The notes under the pieces: model-generated
The model's input: the letters and a program-made list of their open reading frames with translations, nothing else
Database searches by the model: none
Told to the model about the DNA's origin: nothing
Shown: positions 50,569-58,718 of the stretch, one piece after another
How the letters are laid out: every line of letters starts with the position of its first letter
Position numbering within the stretch: the stretch's first letter is position 1
Source: a virus
Virus record (IMG/VR): IMGVR_UViG_3300009419_000011
Location: 1-64,000 of that record
Strand: one strand, 5' to 3'
Length of the DNA stretch: 64,000 bases
Translations under genes and position numbers: made by a program

Positions 50569-50761
50569 GTAACCATTCCTCTTCTGGGCTAAACGTTGGA
50601 CATTCTTTTAATAGCTTATCTAATTGCCATTTAAGTTGATATAAATCTTGTTTAACACCCCACGCAACAAATCCGTCGTTGCGTGGATTGCTGCATTCTC
50701 GTGCTGCTGCACGAATTTGAGTAATAGCTTCGATAATATCGTAAGAATGTTTATAGCCCAT
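50519..50761 (-). CDS. Unknown small helical protein, 80 residues
   Basis: Not recognised. Helical (YDIIEAITQIRAAAREC, then DLYQLKWQLDKLLKEC) with an acidic end. It has its own promoter just upstream, which is overlaid on the terminator of the MazG-like gene. Confidence 0.55.
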   Translation of the reverse strand: MGYKHSYDIIEAITQIRAAARECSNPRNDGFVAWGVKQDLYQLKWQLDKLLKECPTFSPEEEWLHEQEQKRIIEILKTTN

Positions 50762-50767
50762 GTAGAT

Positions 50768-50796
50768 ATTTTATAGATTAAAAAAGGGTCTGTCAA
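50768..50796 (-). promoter_or_regulatory. Sigma-70 promoter embedded in a terminator
   Basis: TTGACA (50791-50796), a 17-bp spacer and TAAAAT (50768-50773) on the - strand. The -35 sits in the loop of the upstream terminator. The -10 is only 7 bases before the ATG at 50761, so the leader would be extremely short or absent. Confidence 0.5.
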
Positions 50797-50804
50797 GACC
50801 CTTT
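50779..50804 (-). terminator. Intrinsic terminator after the MazG-like gene
   Basis: AAAGGGTCT (50783-50791), loop GTCA, AGACCCTTT (50796-50804), followed on the - strand by a T-run. A 9-bp perfect stem directly after the stop at 50809. Confidence 0.9.
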
Positions 50805-50808
50805 GGTG

Positions 50809-51174
50809 TTATTGCACGAACGGTTTAAGATCTGGTGGAGTCCAACCAATAGGTTTTAAAACCTTACCATCTTCACGCTTACGTACTTTGCCTGTTTCGC
50901 TATCAATCTTAGCAAAGTTAGTACGCATAACTTCTTTCCAACCGCCTTCTCCGTCAAATCCTGCACTATGGATAGCACCGACTGTGACAACAATAAAGTC
51001 TAGTAGTGCATCTAATGTTTCTACATTGTCGTTATTGTCAATGGCAACACGAAGTTCTTTCCACTCTTCTTCCATAAGATTAAGATAGAGTTTAAATTGT
51101 TCTTGATTAAAGCCTTCGACGCTTTGATCGCAGGCCCGCATAAATTTCTCTTGGTCACGAAATGGATTTGTCAT
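50809..51174 (-). CDS. MazG/PRA-PH-like pyrophosphohydrolase
   Basis: 121 residues. Helical fold with EEEWKELRVAI (about 31-41) and ALLDFIVVTVGAIHSAG (about 56-72), the acidic metal-binding pattern of the MazG / phosphoribosyl-ATP pyrophosphohydrolase group. It resembles phage proteins that end in KVLKPIGWTPPDL. Substrate unknown, likely a nucleotide. It shares its first base with the end of the co-chaperonin gene. Confidence 0.75.
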   Translation of the reverse strand: MTNPFRDQEKFMRACDQSVEGFNQEQFKLYLNLMEEEWKELRVAIDNNDNVETLDALLDFIVVTVGAIHSAGFDGEGGWKEVMRTNFAKIDSETGKVRKREDGKVLKPIGWTPPDLKPFVQ

Positions 51175-51551
51175 TATTTTCCTACATTAGAAGTATTTTC
51201 AGCCGGTGCTCCCACTTGGAAGGCAAATAGAGCATCATTCGGCATATCATCACTTGACATTAGTATAGCATTATTATCTACCATACGCAACTCGATCATT
51301 TCGCCATCTTCAAGTTCGTACTCAATGCTTCTAGTCCAACGACCGTGCTCTATAAGAATCCATTCGCCAACTTTAACTTCTTTTTGTTCAGGCCCGATAG
51401 CAAACACCTTAGCCCAACGAGGATGAATTCCCTGCACCTTACCGTTATCACTAGGAATGATAATACCTGAAAAAGTTTTCTGACTATCAAAATTCATATC
51501 CGAAACAAGTACCTTGTCTCGAATAGGAACAATCTTACCTACAACTTTCAT
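51174..51551 (-). CDS. groES: GroES-like co-chaperonin (T4 gp31-type)
   Basis: 125 residues. GroES fold with IRDKVLVSDM, GIIIPSDNGK and KVGEWILIEHG, longer than GroES (97) and near T4 gp31 (111). In T4, gp31 replaces host GroES so that GroEL can fold the capsid protein. A mobile loop is expected around residues 22-34 (NFDSQKTFSGIII). It overlaps the small gene upstream by 4 bases. Confidence 0.85.
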   Translation of the reverse strand: MKVVGKIVPIRDKVLVSDMNFDSQKTFSGIIIPSDNGKVQGIHPRWAKVFAIGPEQKEVKVGEWILIEHGRWTRSIEYELEDGEMIELRMVDNNAILMSSDDMPNDALFAFQVGAPAENTSNVGK

Positions 51552-51766
51552 TTTTTACCTTTATTCATAGTGGCATTTGGATTACTTTCGTAATATGAAT
51601 TAATGGTGTCTTCACGCTTCTTGACAATTCTGCCACCTGGGCCCAGTTCGTCACCTCGGGCGTTCATTCGTACATTACCAACTGCTGGCATTAGTTGATT
51701 TTTTTCTAGAAGCTGATCCATGTCGACTTCTTTGCCCTTCATTGTTCTATATACTTTACGTGTCAT
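51548..51766 (-). CDS. Unknown small phage protein, 72 residues
   Basis: Not recognised. Basic and hydrophilic, with RTMKGKEVDMDQLLEKN, then MPAVGNVRMNARGDELGPGG. Gly/Arg-rich, maybe a flexible nucleic-acid or assembly protein. Coupled to the co-chaperonin gene. Confidence 0.6.
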   Translation of the reverse strand: MTRKVYRTMKGKEVDMDQLLEKNQLMPAVGNVRMNARGDELGPGGRIVKKREDTINSYYESNPNATMNKGKK

Positions 51767-51776
51767 TTTTGACTCC

Positions 51777-52304
51777 TTATTTTAAAAACTCATGTATATC
51801 GAGTTTGTATTTGATACTGTCTACTTTATGGATACCTATTAGGTACAGCACATAACTGGCCACACTACTGCCCCTGCCTACACCCCACACTATTTGATGT
51901 TCACGCATGGTGTCTACTAAGTATTTAAGATAAAATAACAAGTCGAACATGCCATGCTGGATAAACAGAGTTAATTCTTCGTCTACCCTAGCCTTTTCGG
52001 ATTCAGTCGCACACTGCTCGTATAACCAATCTACAATAGGAAAGTTAGAGTATTCGTTAGGCATAAACCAATCGCATTGATTAGCTTCGTCGAAAAGCTC
52101 TTTAGAATCAATATCAGTAGGTTCTTGGTAAATCTTTAAAAGAGGAGTATCCTCAAAGTTTTCCTTAACAGCGGTATTGAATTGTTTAATTTCAGCAGTA
52201 TTGTCAAATAAAATCTTATCGAGATTTTTGATTTTACCAGAATACAATGCCTTAAATGCATCGTCTGTGTTTAGTATTAACTGCCCGTAGTTGTCAGATC
52301 TCAT
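51777..52304 (-). CDS. DnaE-like (DNA polymerase III alpha) fragment protein
   Basis: 175 residues. The C-terminal part, VWGVGRGSSVASYVLYLIG, then KYKLDIHEFL, copies the DnaE palm motif (GRGSAAGSLVAYLLGI and the segment after it). The catalytic Asp motifs that follow in full DnaE are absent because the protein ends here. It is not a polymerase by itself; it may bind nucleotide or polymerase, or regulate one. It opens with MRSDNYGQLIL, like other phage copies of this family. Confidence 0.65.
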   Translation of the reverse strand: MRSDNYGQLILNTDDAFKALYSGKIKNLDKILFDNTAEIKQFNTAVKENFEDTPLLKIYQEPTDIDSKELFDEANQCDWFMPNEYSNFPIVDWLYEQCATESEKARVDEELTLFIQHGMFDLLFYLKYLVDTMREHQIVWGVGRGSSVASYVLYLIGIHKVDSIKYKLDIHEFLK

Positions 52305-52321
52305 TTAACAAGTTTAACATA

Positions 52322-52564
52322 TTAGTCTACGTTAATCAAGTCATCAAGATTGCCATTGTTCTTTTTAGTTGCACCCTGCAGGGCAGCTTGATTTCGTTTG
52401 GCCATTTCTTCTCTATAGGTATTGAGTACAACAATAATTTGTGGTAATACCTGATTCATTCCTGTTCTGGCCGCAATACCATACTTTCTAGTTAGATCCA
52501 AAATTCTTTCTTCTAATTCTGTATCTTTTAAATCTGCAGGATTGGCCAGTAACGGATTAAACAT
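52322..52564 (-). CDS. Unknown small phage protein, 80 residues
   Basis: Not recognised. Helical, LEERILDLTRKYG then VLPQIIVVLNTYREEM, and an Asn/Asp-rich end. It overlaps the virion-type gene upstream by 8 bases, so it may help its assembly. Confidence 0.55.
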   Translation of the reverse strand: MFNPLLANPADLKDTELEERILDLTRKYGIAARTGMNQVLPQIIVVLNTYREEMAKRNQAALQGATKKNNGNLDDLINVD

Positions 52565-53135
52565 TAGTATATGTGCCGATAAATTTTATGAATACAGTGT
52601 CTCCTGCATCGGCAGTTGATATTTCAAATACATGAGATACTTCTGTATTAGTTCCTAGAATGTGAGGTAATGTTAGACTTGCTTCTTTCTTCAACGTATT
52701 ACTACCTTGTGTAAAATTAATAGATCCTGTGGAAGTAGTTGCGTTTAAAATTTCAAACCTTACTGTTGAATATATGTTGCTGTCCGACGGCCAGTTAGTC
52801 ACTGTCAAAGTTGCAGCCCCGTCAACTGTGACTTTATGATAGCCGCCTAATTGATAGTTTATCTGCGTACTTGATGATATATCTTCAAGCAATGTTCCTG
52901 CAACTCCAGTAGCTTTGAGGACTCCGCGATATATACTGCCTTCGTAACCGTAGTCATTTACATCGTTTAGTTTTACAGAAGTTAATTCTAGTTGAGATAA
53001 TTCTTGAGCAGCAGATTGCAGTGCATTTTTAATGCTGGCAAAATTATCTCGAAAACCTTGGGTATCATTGTCTACTCCTGGTACAGGGTATAAAACGTTG
53101 ATATTGTTACTAAAATTGGTTACGGTGCTTGACAT
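52557..53135 (-). CDS. Probable virion protein, 192 residues
   Basis: A helical start (QGFRDNFASIKNALQSAAQEL) followed by a beta-rich, Thr/Ser-rich domain (YHKVTVDGAATLTVTNWP, FEILNATTSTGSINF) typical of tail or fibre proteins. It follows a late promoter and lies next to the protease and collagen-like fibre genes. Role in the tail is inferred. Confidence 0.65.
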   Translation of the reverse strand: MSSTVTNFSNNINVLYPVPGVDNDTQGFRDNFASIKNALQSAAQELSQLELTSVKLNDVNDYGYEGSIYRGVLKATGVAGTLLEDISSSTQINYQLGGYHKVTVDGAATLTVTNWPSDSNIYSTVRFEILNATTSTGSINFTQGSNTLKKEASLTLPHILGTNTEVSHVFEISTADAGDTVFIKFIGTYTNV

Positions 53136-53159
53136 ATGTTTCTCTCTAAGAACAGTAGA

Positions 53160-53167
53160 TATTTATC
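53160..53167 (-). promoter_or_regulatory. Late promoter GATAAATA
   Basis: Matches NATAAATA on the - strand, over the stop codon of the protease gene and 24 bases before the ATG at 53135. Confidence 0.5.
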
Positions 53168-54737
53168 CGAAGATTGTAAGGGGTGTTGCAGAATTAAAAA
53201 TCTGGTATAATGCTTTTGCTGGCCCGCCTTGTAAGCTGCCCCAGTTAGTGTATCCTGAACCACCGTAGTAACTTTCGTTAACTTTCCATGTGCTGGCCGT
53301 AGAAGTTGTCCAATTTAAACATTGTTGTTGATTCATCCAAGGCCTTGCCTGTAATACACAAGCCAGTGCACCTACAACTTGTGGAGCGGCTTGACTAGTG
53401 CCAGATATGGCATTTAGATAATAATTAGAATTTCTAGGATCTGCTACAGCAGGATATGCATATGCACTGTTTGCGTAAGCACCCATAATATAATCTCCTG
53501 GTGCCCAAATATCTACTCCAGGACCGGTACAACTGAATTCTCTTTTATGCTCGGGATTAACCGAAGCAGTTGCAAATGCTGCAATTGCACCGACACAGAT
53601 TACACCATTAGTACCTGCAGGTGTTGCTCCTCTGTGATAGTAATAAGTAAAACCTGTATATTCAGTCCAGTAGTTATTGTAATCAAGACCACCGCTAACA
53701 TCAATTTTATGACGATCGTTACCGGCAGCAGCCACTACAATAACTCCAGCATTTATACAACTTTCTATTTCTGCATTTAGTGCAGGATAGAAATATCCGT
53801 GTACACCTATGCCACCTTCGGGGATTCCGATAGTTCCGTATGCAGCAGTAGTAGTTGATACTGCATAGTTAGTGTTACGATATCTAATACCTGTTAATCT
53901 CGTGTAACTGGAAAAGAAACCAAAACTGCAATTAACAATAGTTGGACGCTTATAGCCAGTTGCAGGGTCTACAGCTTTGGCTATGTGGAATGCTCTAATA
54001 GTTTGCCAGACTTCAAAATCATCTAACAGTCCTAATACCCTATTGTCAGTAATATCACGTTCTGTAGTAGCACCTGAACCTACAGATCTTAAACTGTAGA
54101 TATTAGCACCCGGTGCCCAACCTTGTGTGTTACCCGCCGCAATACTCGCACAGTTTGAACCGTGCCCGTCACAGTCCCCTAAAAACCCGCCGGTGGGTGC
54201 CGAAGCAATAATACCATGTTGAGTCCAATCATAATCAATTACTCTACTACCGCCAGTGCCATCTGTGTTAACTGCAAATTCTGGATGGTTAGGTTCAACA
54301 CCTGTATCAATAATAATTATATCAACTCCACCGCCATTTAGATTAAAAGTAAATGGACCAGTACTAGAACTATATCCTGTTGGAAAATTAGTCACAGTGC
54401 TTAGTCCTCTAACTAGTCCCCAATTTTTTGAAGTCTGAAAAGGTTCGATTGATTTGTTAAAAATACCTGTTCTAATACCTGTTGTTCTTTTCTTAACGCC
54501 CATTTCAATAGGGTCTCTATGAACTTCTTTGATCCTAAGATCAGACATCAGTGCCGCTGCTTCTTCGTCAGTTAACATCACAGTAGAATTGTGCTCACTG
54601 TGTGTCATCGGGTTAATGATTTCTACAGCACGTTCTGGAATTGCCTCATCTGAATAATCCGTAGTTAAATCTGCATGAACGCTGGGCTTATCATTTGGAT
54701 TTTCAACTACGACATAATATTTTCGTAACATTGACAT
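53163..54737 (-). CDS. Subtilisin-like serine protease (S8), probably virion-linked
   Basis: 524 residues. The catalytic triad is intact: Asp in IIIDTGVEPNHPEF (D144), His in DGHGSNCASI (H192), Ser in SGTSQAAP (about S448). The first 110 residues may be a propeptide or an attachment domain. No signal peptide is seen, so it probably acts in virion assembly, fibre processing or at the host surface. It lies 3 bases from the collagen-like fibre gene upstream and is followed by a virion-type gene. Confidence 0.88.
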   Translation of the reverse strand: MSMLRKYYVVVENPNDKPSVHADLTTDYSDEAIPERAVEIINPMTHSEHNSTVMLTDEEAAALMSDLRIKEVHRDPIEMGVKKRTTGIRTGIFNKSIEPFQTSKNWGLVRGLSTVTNFPTGYSSSTGPFTFNLNGGGVDIIIIDTGVEPNHPEFAVNTDGTGGSRVIDYDWTQHGIIASAPTGGFLGDCDGHGSNCASIAAGNTQGWAPGANIYSLRSVGSGATTERDITDNRVLGLLDDFEVWQTIRAFHIAKAVDPATGYKRPTIVNCSFGFFSSYTRLTGIRYRNTNYAVSTTTAAYGTIGIPEGGIGVHGYFYPALNAEIESCINAGVIVVAAAGNDRHKIDVSGGLDYNNYWTEYTGFTYYYHRGATPAGTNGVICVGAIAAFATASVNPEHKREFSCTGPGVDIWAPGDYIMGAYANSAYAYPAVADPRNSNYYLNAISGTSQAAPQVVGALACVLQARPWMNQQQCLNWTTSTASTWKVNESYYGGSGYTNWGSLQGGPAKALYQIFNSATPLTIFG

Positions 54738-54740
54738 TCC

Positions 54741-55823
54741 TTACGATATCACTGTTCTATCAGTGAATAGTCTCCAATTGGCTCCGTCATAGAAACAAGG
54801 CTGGCCACCACCCGCTGCATCTACTACATAAAGTATTGCACCTTGCCTTGTAATTGCACCTAACGCAGATAATTGTGCAGTAGTCGCAGTAGTTAATACA
54901 AAAGGACTGTTGACAGTAATTTGTCCAGCAGCACGTAAATTAAGATCGTTACCTGATTGAATAGTTGCAGCAGTGCTTACTCCGGTAACCGTTAAAGTTG
55001 AGATATACAGAGTTTGAACAGTGTAAGTATTGCCTACTACAGTAACAGCACCGGTTGCACCTAAATTACCTGTCGCCCCAATTAGACCAGTTGATCCAGT
55101 TAGGCCTATTTGACCCGTTGCTCCAGTAATACCAGTGGCACCTGTTGCTCCTCTTAGACCAGTTGCACCATCTAATCCAGTAGCACCTATTCCGGTAGCA
55201 CCGGTAGCACCTTGTCTTCCAGAGATTGTAAACGTCCAGTCTGAGTATGTACCAGTTCCGGTGAATGCAGTGACATTAATTAATAATGTGTTTCCAGTTA
55301 AGGTGTTAATAAATCCGCCAAGACCAAATGAGCTATCTGCCCCAACTGGTGTTATCTTTACAGAACTACCTGCAACAAATGCAGTTTCGGTGTCAAGTTT
55401 ATTAAGAACAAATGTTTTAATACCTGTACTGATTGAGTGAGTTGAAGTAGAAGTTAATCCTTCGTATCCGGCACCACTTGCTCCAATTGCTCCTTGCGGT
55501 CCAGTTGCTCCTTGTGGGCCAGTAGCACCAGCAGATCCTGTGCTGCCTTGTGCAGCCGCAGTTCCAGGAATTCCCTGTACGCCAGTAGCACCAGCAGGCC
55601 CTGCTGATCCACTTTGTCCAGTAGCACCTGTAGAACCTGCAAACGCTACAGTTCCGTCTAAACCTCTAGGTCCTGTTGCACCCGGAATACCAGTAGCACC
55701 GGTTGCACCCCTAGGTAATGGACCTGCAACCCATGCCGTTGATGTACTGTTGTAAACCCATAGACTGCCGTTGTAAGTATAAACCTGACCGGCTGTTGGG
55801 CTTGATGGAAAATTTATTGCCAT
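54741..55823 (-). CDS. Collagen-like fibre protein, 360 residues
   Basis: N-terminal segment (INFPSSPTAGQVYTYNGSLW, 1-35) of the kind that often anchors phage fibres, then Gly-X-Y repeats (about 38-117), the shared beta module (118-212), a second Gly-X-Y stretch (212-262), and a C-terminal beta domain with LNLRAAGQITVNSPFV and FYDGANWRLFTD. Trimeric shafts are expected. Part of a run of three such genes with short gaps. Confidence 0.8.
   Translation of the reverse strand: MAINFPSSPTAGQVYTYNGSLWVYNSTSTAWVAGPLPRGATGATGIPGATGPRGLDGTVAFAGSTGATGQSGSAGPAGATGVQGIPGTAAAQGSTGSAGATGPQGATGPQGAIGASGAGYEGLTSTSTHSISTGIKTFVLNKLDTETAFVAGSSVKITPVGADSSFGLGGFINTLTGNTLLINVTAFTGTGTYSDWTFTISGRQGATGATGIGATGLDGATGLRGATGATGITGATGQIGLTGSTGLIGATGNLGATGAVTVVGNTYTVQTLYISTLTVTGVSTAATIQSGNDLNLRAAGQITVNSPFVLTTATTAQLSALGAITRQGAILYVVDAAGGGQPCFYDGANWRLFTDRTVIS
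55211..55470 (-). repeat. Fibre beta-module DNA repeat, copy 2
   Basis: Similar to 10-275 (inverted) and to 57707-57970 (direct). Encodes [12 protein letters not shown] to FTISGRQG within the 54741 gene. Confidence 0.7.
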
Positions 55824-55826
55824 GTT

Positions 55827-58718
55827 TTATCCTATGTAAGCTACAGACCAGTTATCGTTAGCATCAAACGACAATGTTCCTACCGTTACTACTACTTTCA
55901 TTGTGTCGCCTGCTGCTAACTTAGCAATGGTACTAACACCTGCATGGTTCATTGTTGTATTGGCTCCAAATTCTAACATACATAAAGCTGTAGAACTATT
56001 TTTATAAACGATAGCCTGACTGATAGTGCTTGACGAGTTACTGCTTGTTCGCATAACTAAATGAGTTGAATATAATCCAGCAACTGGTGCTGTGAATATA
56101 CCAGTCGATGTATTCAATGAGGTTCCTTGTTGATAATCTACAGTAAAGATAGTATTAGTTAATGTAGTTACAGAATTAATGGGTCCTCCAGTACCTTCAA
56201 CACGGAACGCTGGTCTTGTTGGCATAACAACATTGCCACCAACATGTAAGTTGCCGCCGATACCTGCACCGCCTACTACCTGCAATGCTCCGCTATTTGT
56301 TGAAGTTGCACTGGTTGTATTTGTAATAGTAAAGATACTGGTTAACGGATTTGCAATAGCACCAGTTGCACCAGCAGGACCGGTCGCACCTGTTAATCCA
56401 GTAAATCCTCTTGCACCAGTTAATGTAATAACCCAGTTTGAAAAAGTTCCTACTCCGGATACGCTATATGGCGTAATTGCTATATTTGTTCCAGTATACC
56501 AATTTATATATGCATCTGCACCAAATGCAAGGTTATCTAATGCAAGTAATCTAACTCTAGAATTAGGACCATATGCTGTTTGAGTATTTGCTAAATTTAC
56601 AGTGAATACCATTGTAGTTGAAGTAAATGCCACACTGCTCGTTGATACTAAGCTAGCAAACCCTAAACCAGTAGCACCAAATTGTCCAGTGGCACCTGTT
56701 GATCCCCACAATCCAGTAGCACCTGTTGATCCGTGTATTCCAGTTGCACCTGTTGACCCAAAAGATCCAGTTGCACCTGTTGCACCTGGGCCAGTTGCAC
56801 CTGTTGCTCCTTCCAATCCGGTTGCACCTGTTGATCCTCTAGAACCTACTGCACCAGTTGACCCTTGTAAGCCGGAAGCACCTGTTGATCCAGAAGACCC
56901 CTGGAATCCAGTTGCCCCTGTTCCGCCGCTACCAGTAGCACCAGTTCCACCTTGAATACCTGTAGCACCTGTAGCACCCGACGAGCCTTGAAATCCAATT
57001 GGTCCTGTAGCACCTGTAGCACCTGTAGTTCCAGTTAATCCTGTAGCACCTGTAGCACCAAACCCTGTTGCTCCGTTTGGTCCAATTTCTCCAGTAGCAC
57101 CTTGTGCTCCAGTAGCACCAGTAGCACCACTTCCAGTAGCACCTGCAGGACCGGTAGCACCAGTAGCACCAGTAGCACCAGTACCGCCTTGAGCACCTGT
57201 AGCACCAAACCCTGTTGCTCCAGTAGCACCTTGAGCACCAGTTGCACCGATATTTCCCTCAGTTCCCTGCGGTCCTGTTGATCCTGTGCTGCCTTGCAGA
57301 CCAGTAGCACCTGTTGATCCAATTTCACCTTGAGCACCTGTTGCTCCTTGGCCCGCAAATGTTCCAGGAATTCCTTGAACACCAGTAGCACCTTGGAGAC
57401 CGGTAGATCCAGTAGATCCTTGAGGTCCAGTCGAACCTGTACTGCCTTGTAATCCTGTAGCACCAGTTGCACCTGTAGAACCGGTAGAACCAATTTGTCC
57501 AGTAGCACCCGTAGCACCTGCACCAGTAGCCCCTTGCGGCCCTGTAGCACCAGTAGAACCAGTAGAACCAATTTGTCCAGTAGCACCCGTAGCACCTGCA
57601 CCAGTTGCTCCTTGAGCACCAGTAGCACCTGTTGATCCAATATCACCTTGAGCACCAGTAGCACCTGCACCAGTTGCTCCTTGAGGTCCAGTTGCACCTG
57701 TTGATCCCTGTCTTCCGGAAATTGTAAATGTCCAGTTTGAATATGTACCGGAGCCAGTGAACGCAGTTACATTAAGAGATAATGTGTTTCCGGTCAAGGT
57801 ATTGATAAAGCCACCGAGACCAAAAGTTCCATCAACTCCTACTGGTGTTATCTTTACAGAACTACCTACTGTAAATGCAGTTTCAGTTGAAAGTTTATTA
57901 AGAACAAATGTTTTAATGCCTGCACTAATTTCATGAGTTGAAGTAGAAGTTAATCCTTCGTATCCAGCTCCGGAATCTCCTGCAGGTCCAGTTGCACCTG
58001 TTGCACCGTCAACTCCTGGTAATCCGCTTGCCCCAGTAGACCCCATAAAGGCCGCAGTACCTGGAATACCCTGAGCACCTGTAGCACCTGTTAAACCAGT
58101 TGCACCTGGGCCGCCGGTAAATCCTGTAGCACCGGTTGCACCTTGATATCCAGTTGCACCCGAAGCACCAGCCGCACCAGTTGATCCTGTTTCTCCAACT
58201 GATCCTCCTGGGCTTGCTGACACCCAAACCGTTCCATTGTAAGTAAACAGTTGACCTGTTTCTTGAGTGTCAAGCCACATATCTCCAGCAGCAGCCACTA
58301 ACGGTCTTGATGTTGAAATTACCGCAGTTAACCTAGGTCCAGTTGCACCAGTTGATCCTCTAGTGCCAGTTGCACCACGAGCACCTGTTGCACCCATTGA
58401 AACTACATTGACTACACCTTCAACGATTTCTAAGCCGTTGCCTACTATAATTGTTCCTAGAGTAGAAGTAGTTGCAGTAGTAGCTACAGTTGTTACATTT
58501 AAAAATCCTTCTTGGTCAACATTTAAGCCATCGCCAATTTTAATCCCACCAATAGTGCTGGTAGTTGCAGTTGACACATTAAATGTGACTAGTTCATTAT
58601 TAATGAATTCGCCTAACTGTCCTACAGTCATTTGTTTTGTTAGGTTGCCATCAGCAACAGGCATACTAGTTGCCGTTGTTATTGAACCAATAACAGGTAG
58701 ATTACTAATGGTACTCAT
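55827..58718 (-). CDS. Large collagen-like fibre protein, 963 residues
   Basis: N-terminal domain ([20 protein letters not shown], about 1-115) shared in style with the 58715 gene, a window with [15 protein letters not shown], Gly-X-Y repeats, the shared beta module (about 250-345), then a long Gly-X-Y array of some 350 residues, a second beta module ([15 protein letters not shown]) and a C-terminal TNF/C1q-like beta domain ([27 protein letters not shown]). C1q-type ends commonly trimerise and bind ligands. Probably a receptor-binding or decorating fibre. Confidence 0.8.
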   Translation of the reverse strand: MSTISNLPVIGSITTATSMPVADGNLTKQMTVGQLGEFINNELVTFNVSTATTSTIGGIKIGDGLNVDQEGFLNVTTVATTATTSTLGTIIVGNGLEIVEGVVNVVSMGATGARGATGTRGSTGATGPRLTAVISTSRPLVAAAGDMWLDTQETGQLFTYNGTVWVSASPGGSVGETGSTGAAGASGATGYQGATGATGFTGGPGATGLTGATGAQGIPGTAAFMGSTGASGLPGVDGATGATGPAGDSGAGYEGLTSTSTHEISAGIKTFVLNKLSTETAFTVGSSVKITPVGVDGTFGLGGFINTLTGNTLSLNVTAFTGSGTYSNWTFTISGRQGSTGATGPQGATGAGATGAQGDIGSTGATGAQGATGAGATGATGQIGSTGSTGATGPQGATGAGATGATGQIGSTGSTGATGATGLQGSTGSTGPQGSTGSTGLQGATGVQGIPGTFAGQGATGAQGEIGSTGATGLQGSTGSTGPQGTEGNIGATGAQGATGATGFGATGAQGGTGATGATGATGPAGATGSGATGATGAQGATGEIGPNGATGFGATGATGLTGTTGATGATGPIGFQGSSGATGATGIQGGTGATGSGGTGATGFQGSSGSTGASGLQGSTGAVGSRGSTGATGLEGATGATGPGATGATGSFGSTGATGIHGSTGATGLWGSTGATGQFGATGLGFASLVSTSSVAFTSTTMVFTVNLANTQTAYGPNSRVRLLALDNLAFGADAYINWYTGTNIAITPYSVSGVGTFSNWVITLTGARGFTGLTGATGPAGATGAIANPLTSIFTITNTTSATSTNSGALQVVGGAGIGGNLHVGGNVVMPTRPAFRVEGTGGPINSVTTLTNTIFTVDYQQGTSLNTSTGIFTAPVAGLYSTHLVMRTSSNSSSTISQAIVYKNSSTALCMLEFGANTTMNHAGVSTIAKLAAGDTMKVVVTVGTLSFDANDNWSVAYIG
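56660..57710 (-). repeat. Collagen-type Gly-X-Y coding repeats
   Basis: Low-complexity tandem repeats of 9-18 bases encoding GATGATG, GPQGATG and variants. Length is likely to vary between isolates and to be hard to assemble. Confidence 0.85.
57707..57970 (-). repeat. Fibre beta-module DNA repeat, copy 3
   Basis: Direct repeat of 55211-55470 and inverted relative to 10-275; encodes the same module in the 55827 gene. Confidence 0.7.

Noticed and set aside
56660-57710. Dense short repeats that might suggest a CRISPR array
   Set aside because: The repeats are in frame, of variable length and encode Gly-X-Y; there are no constant repeats with unique spacers and no cas genes.
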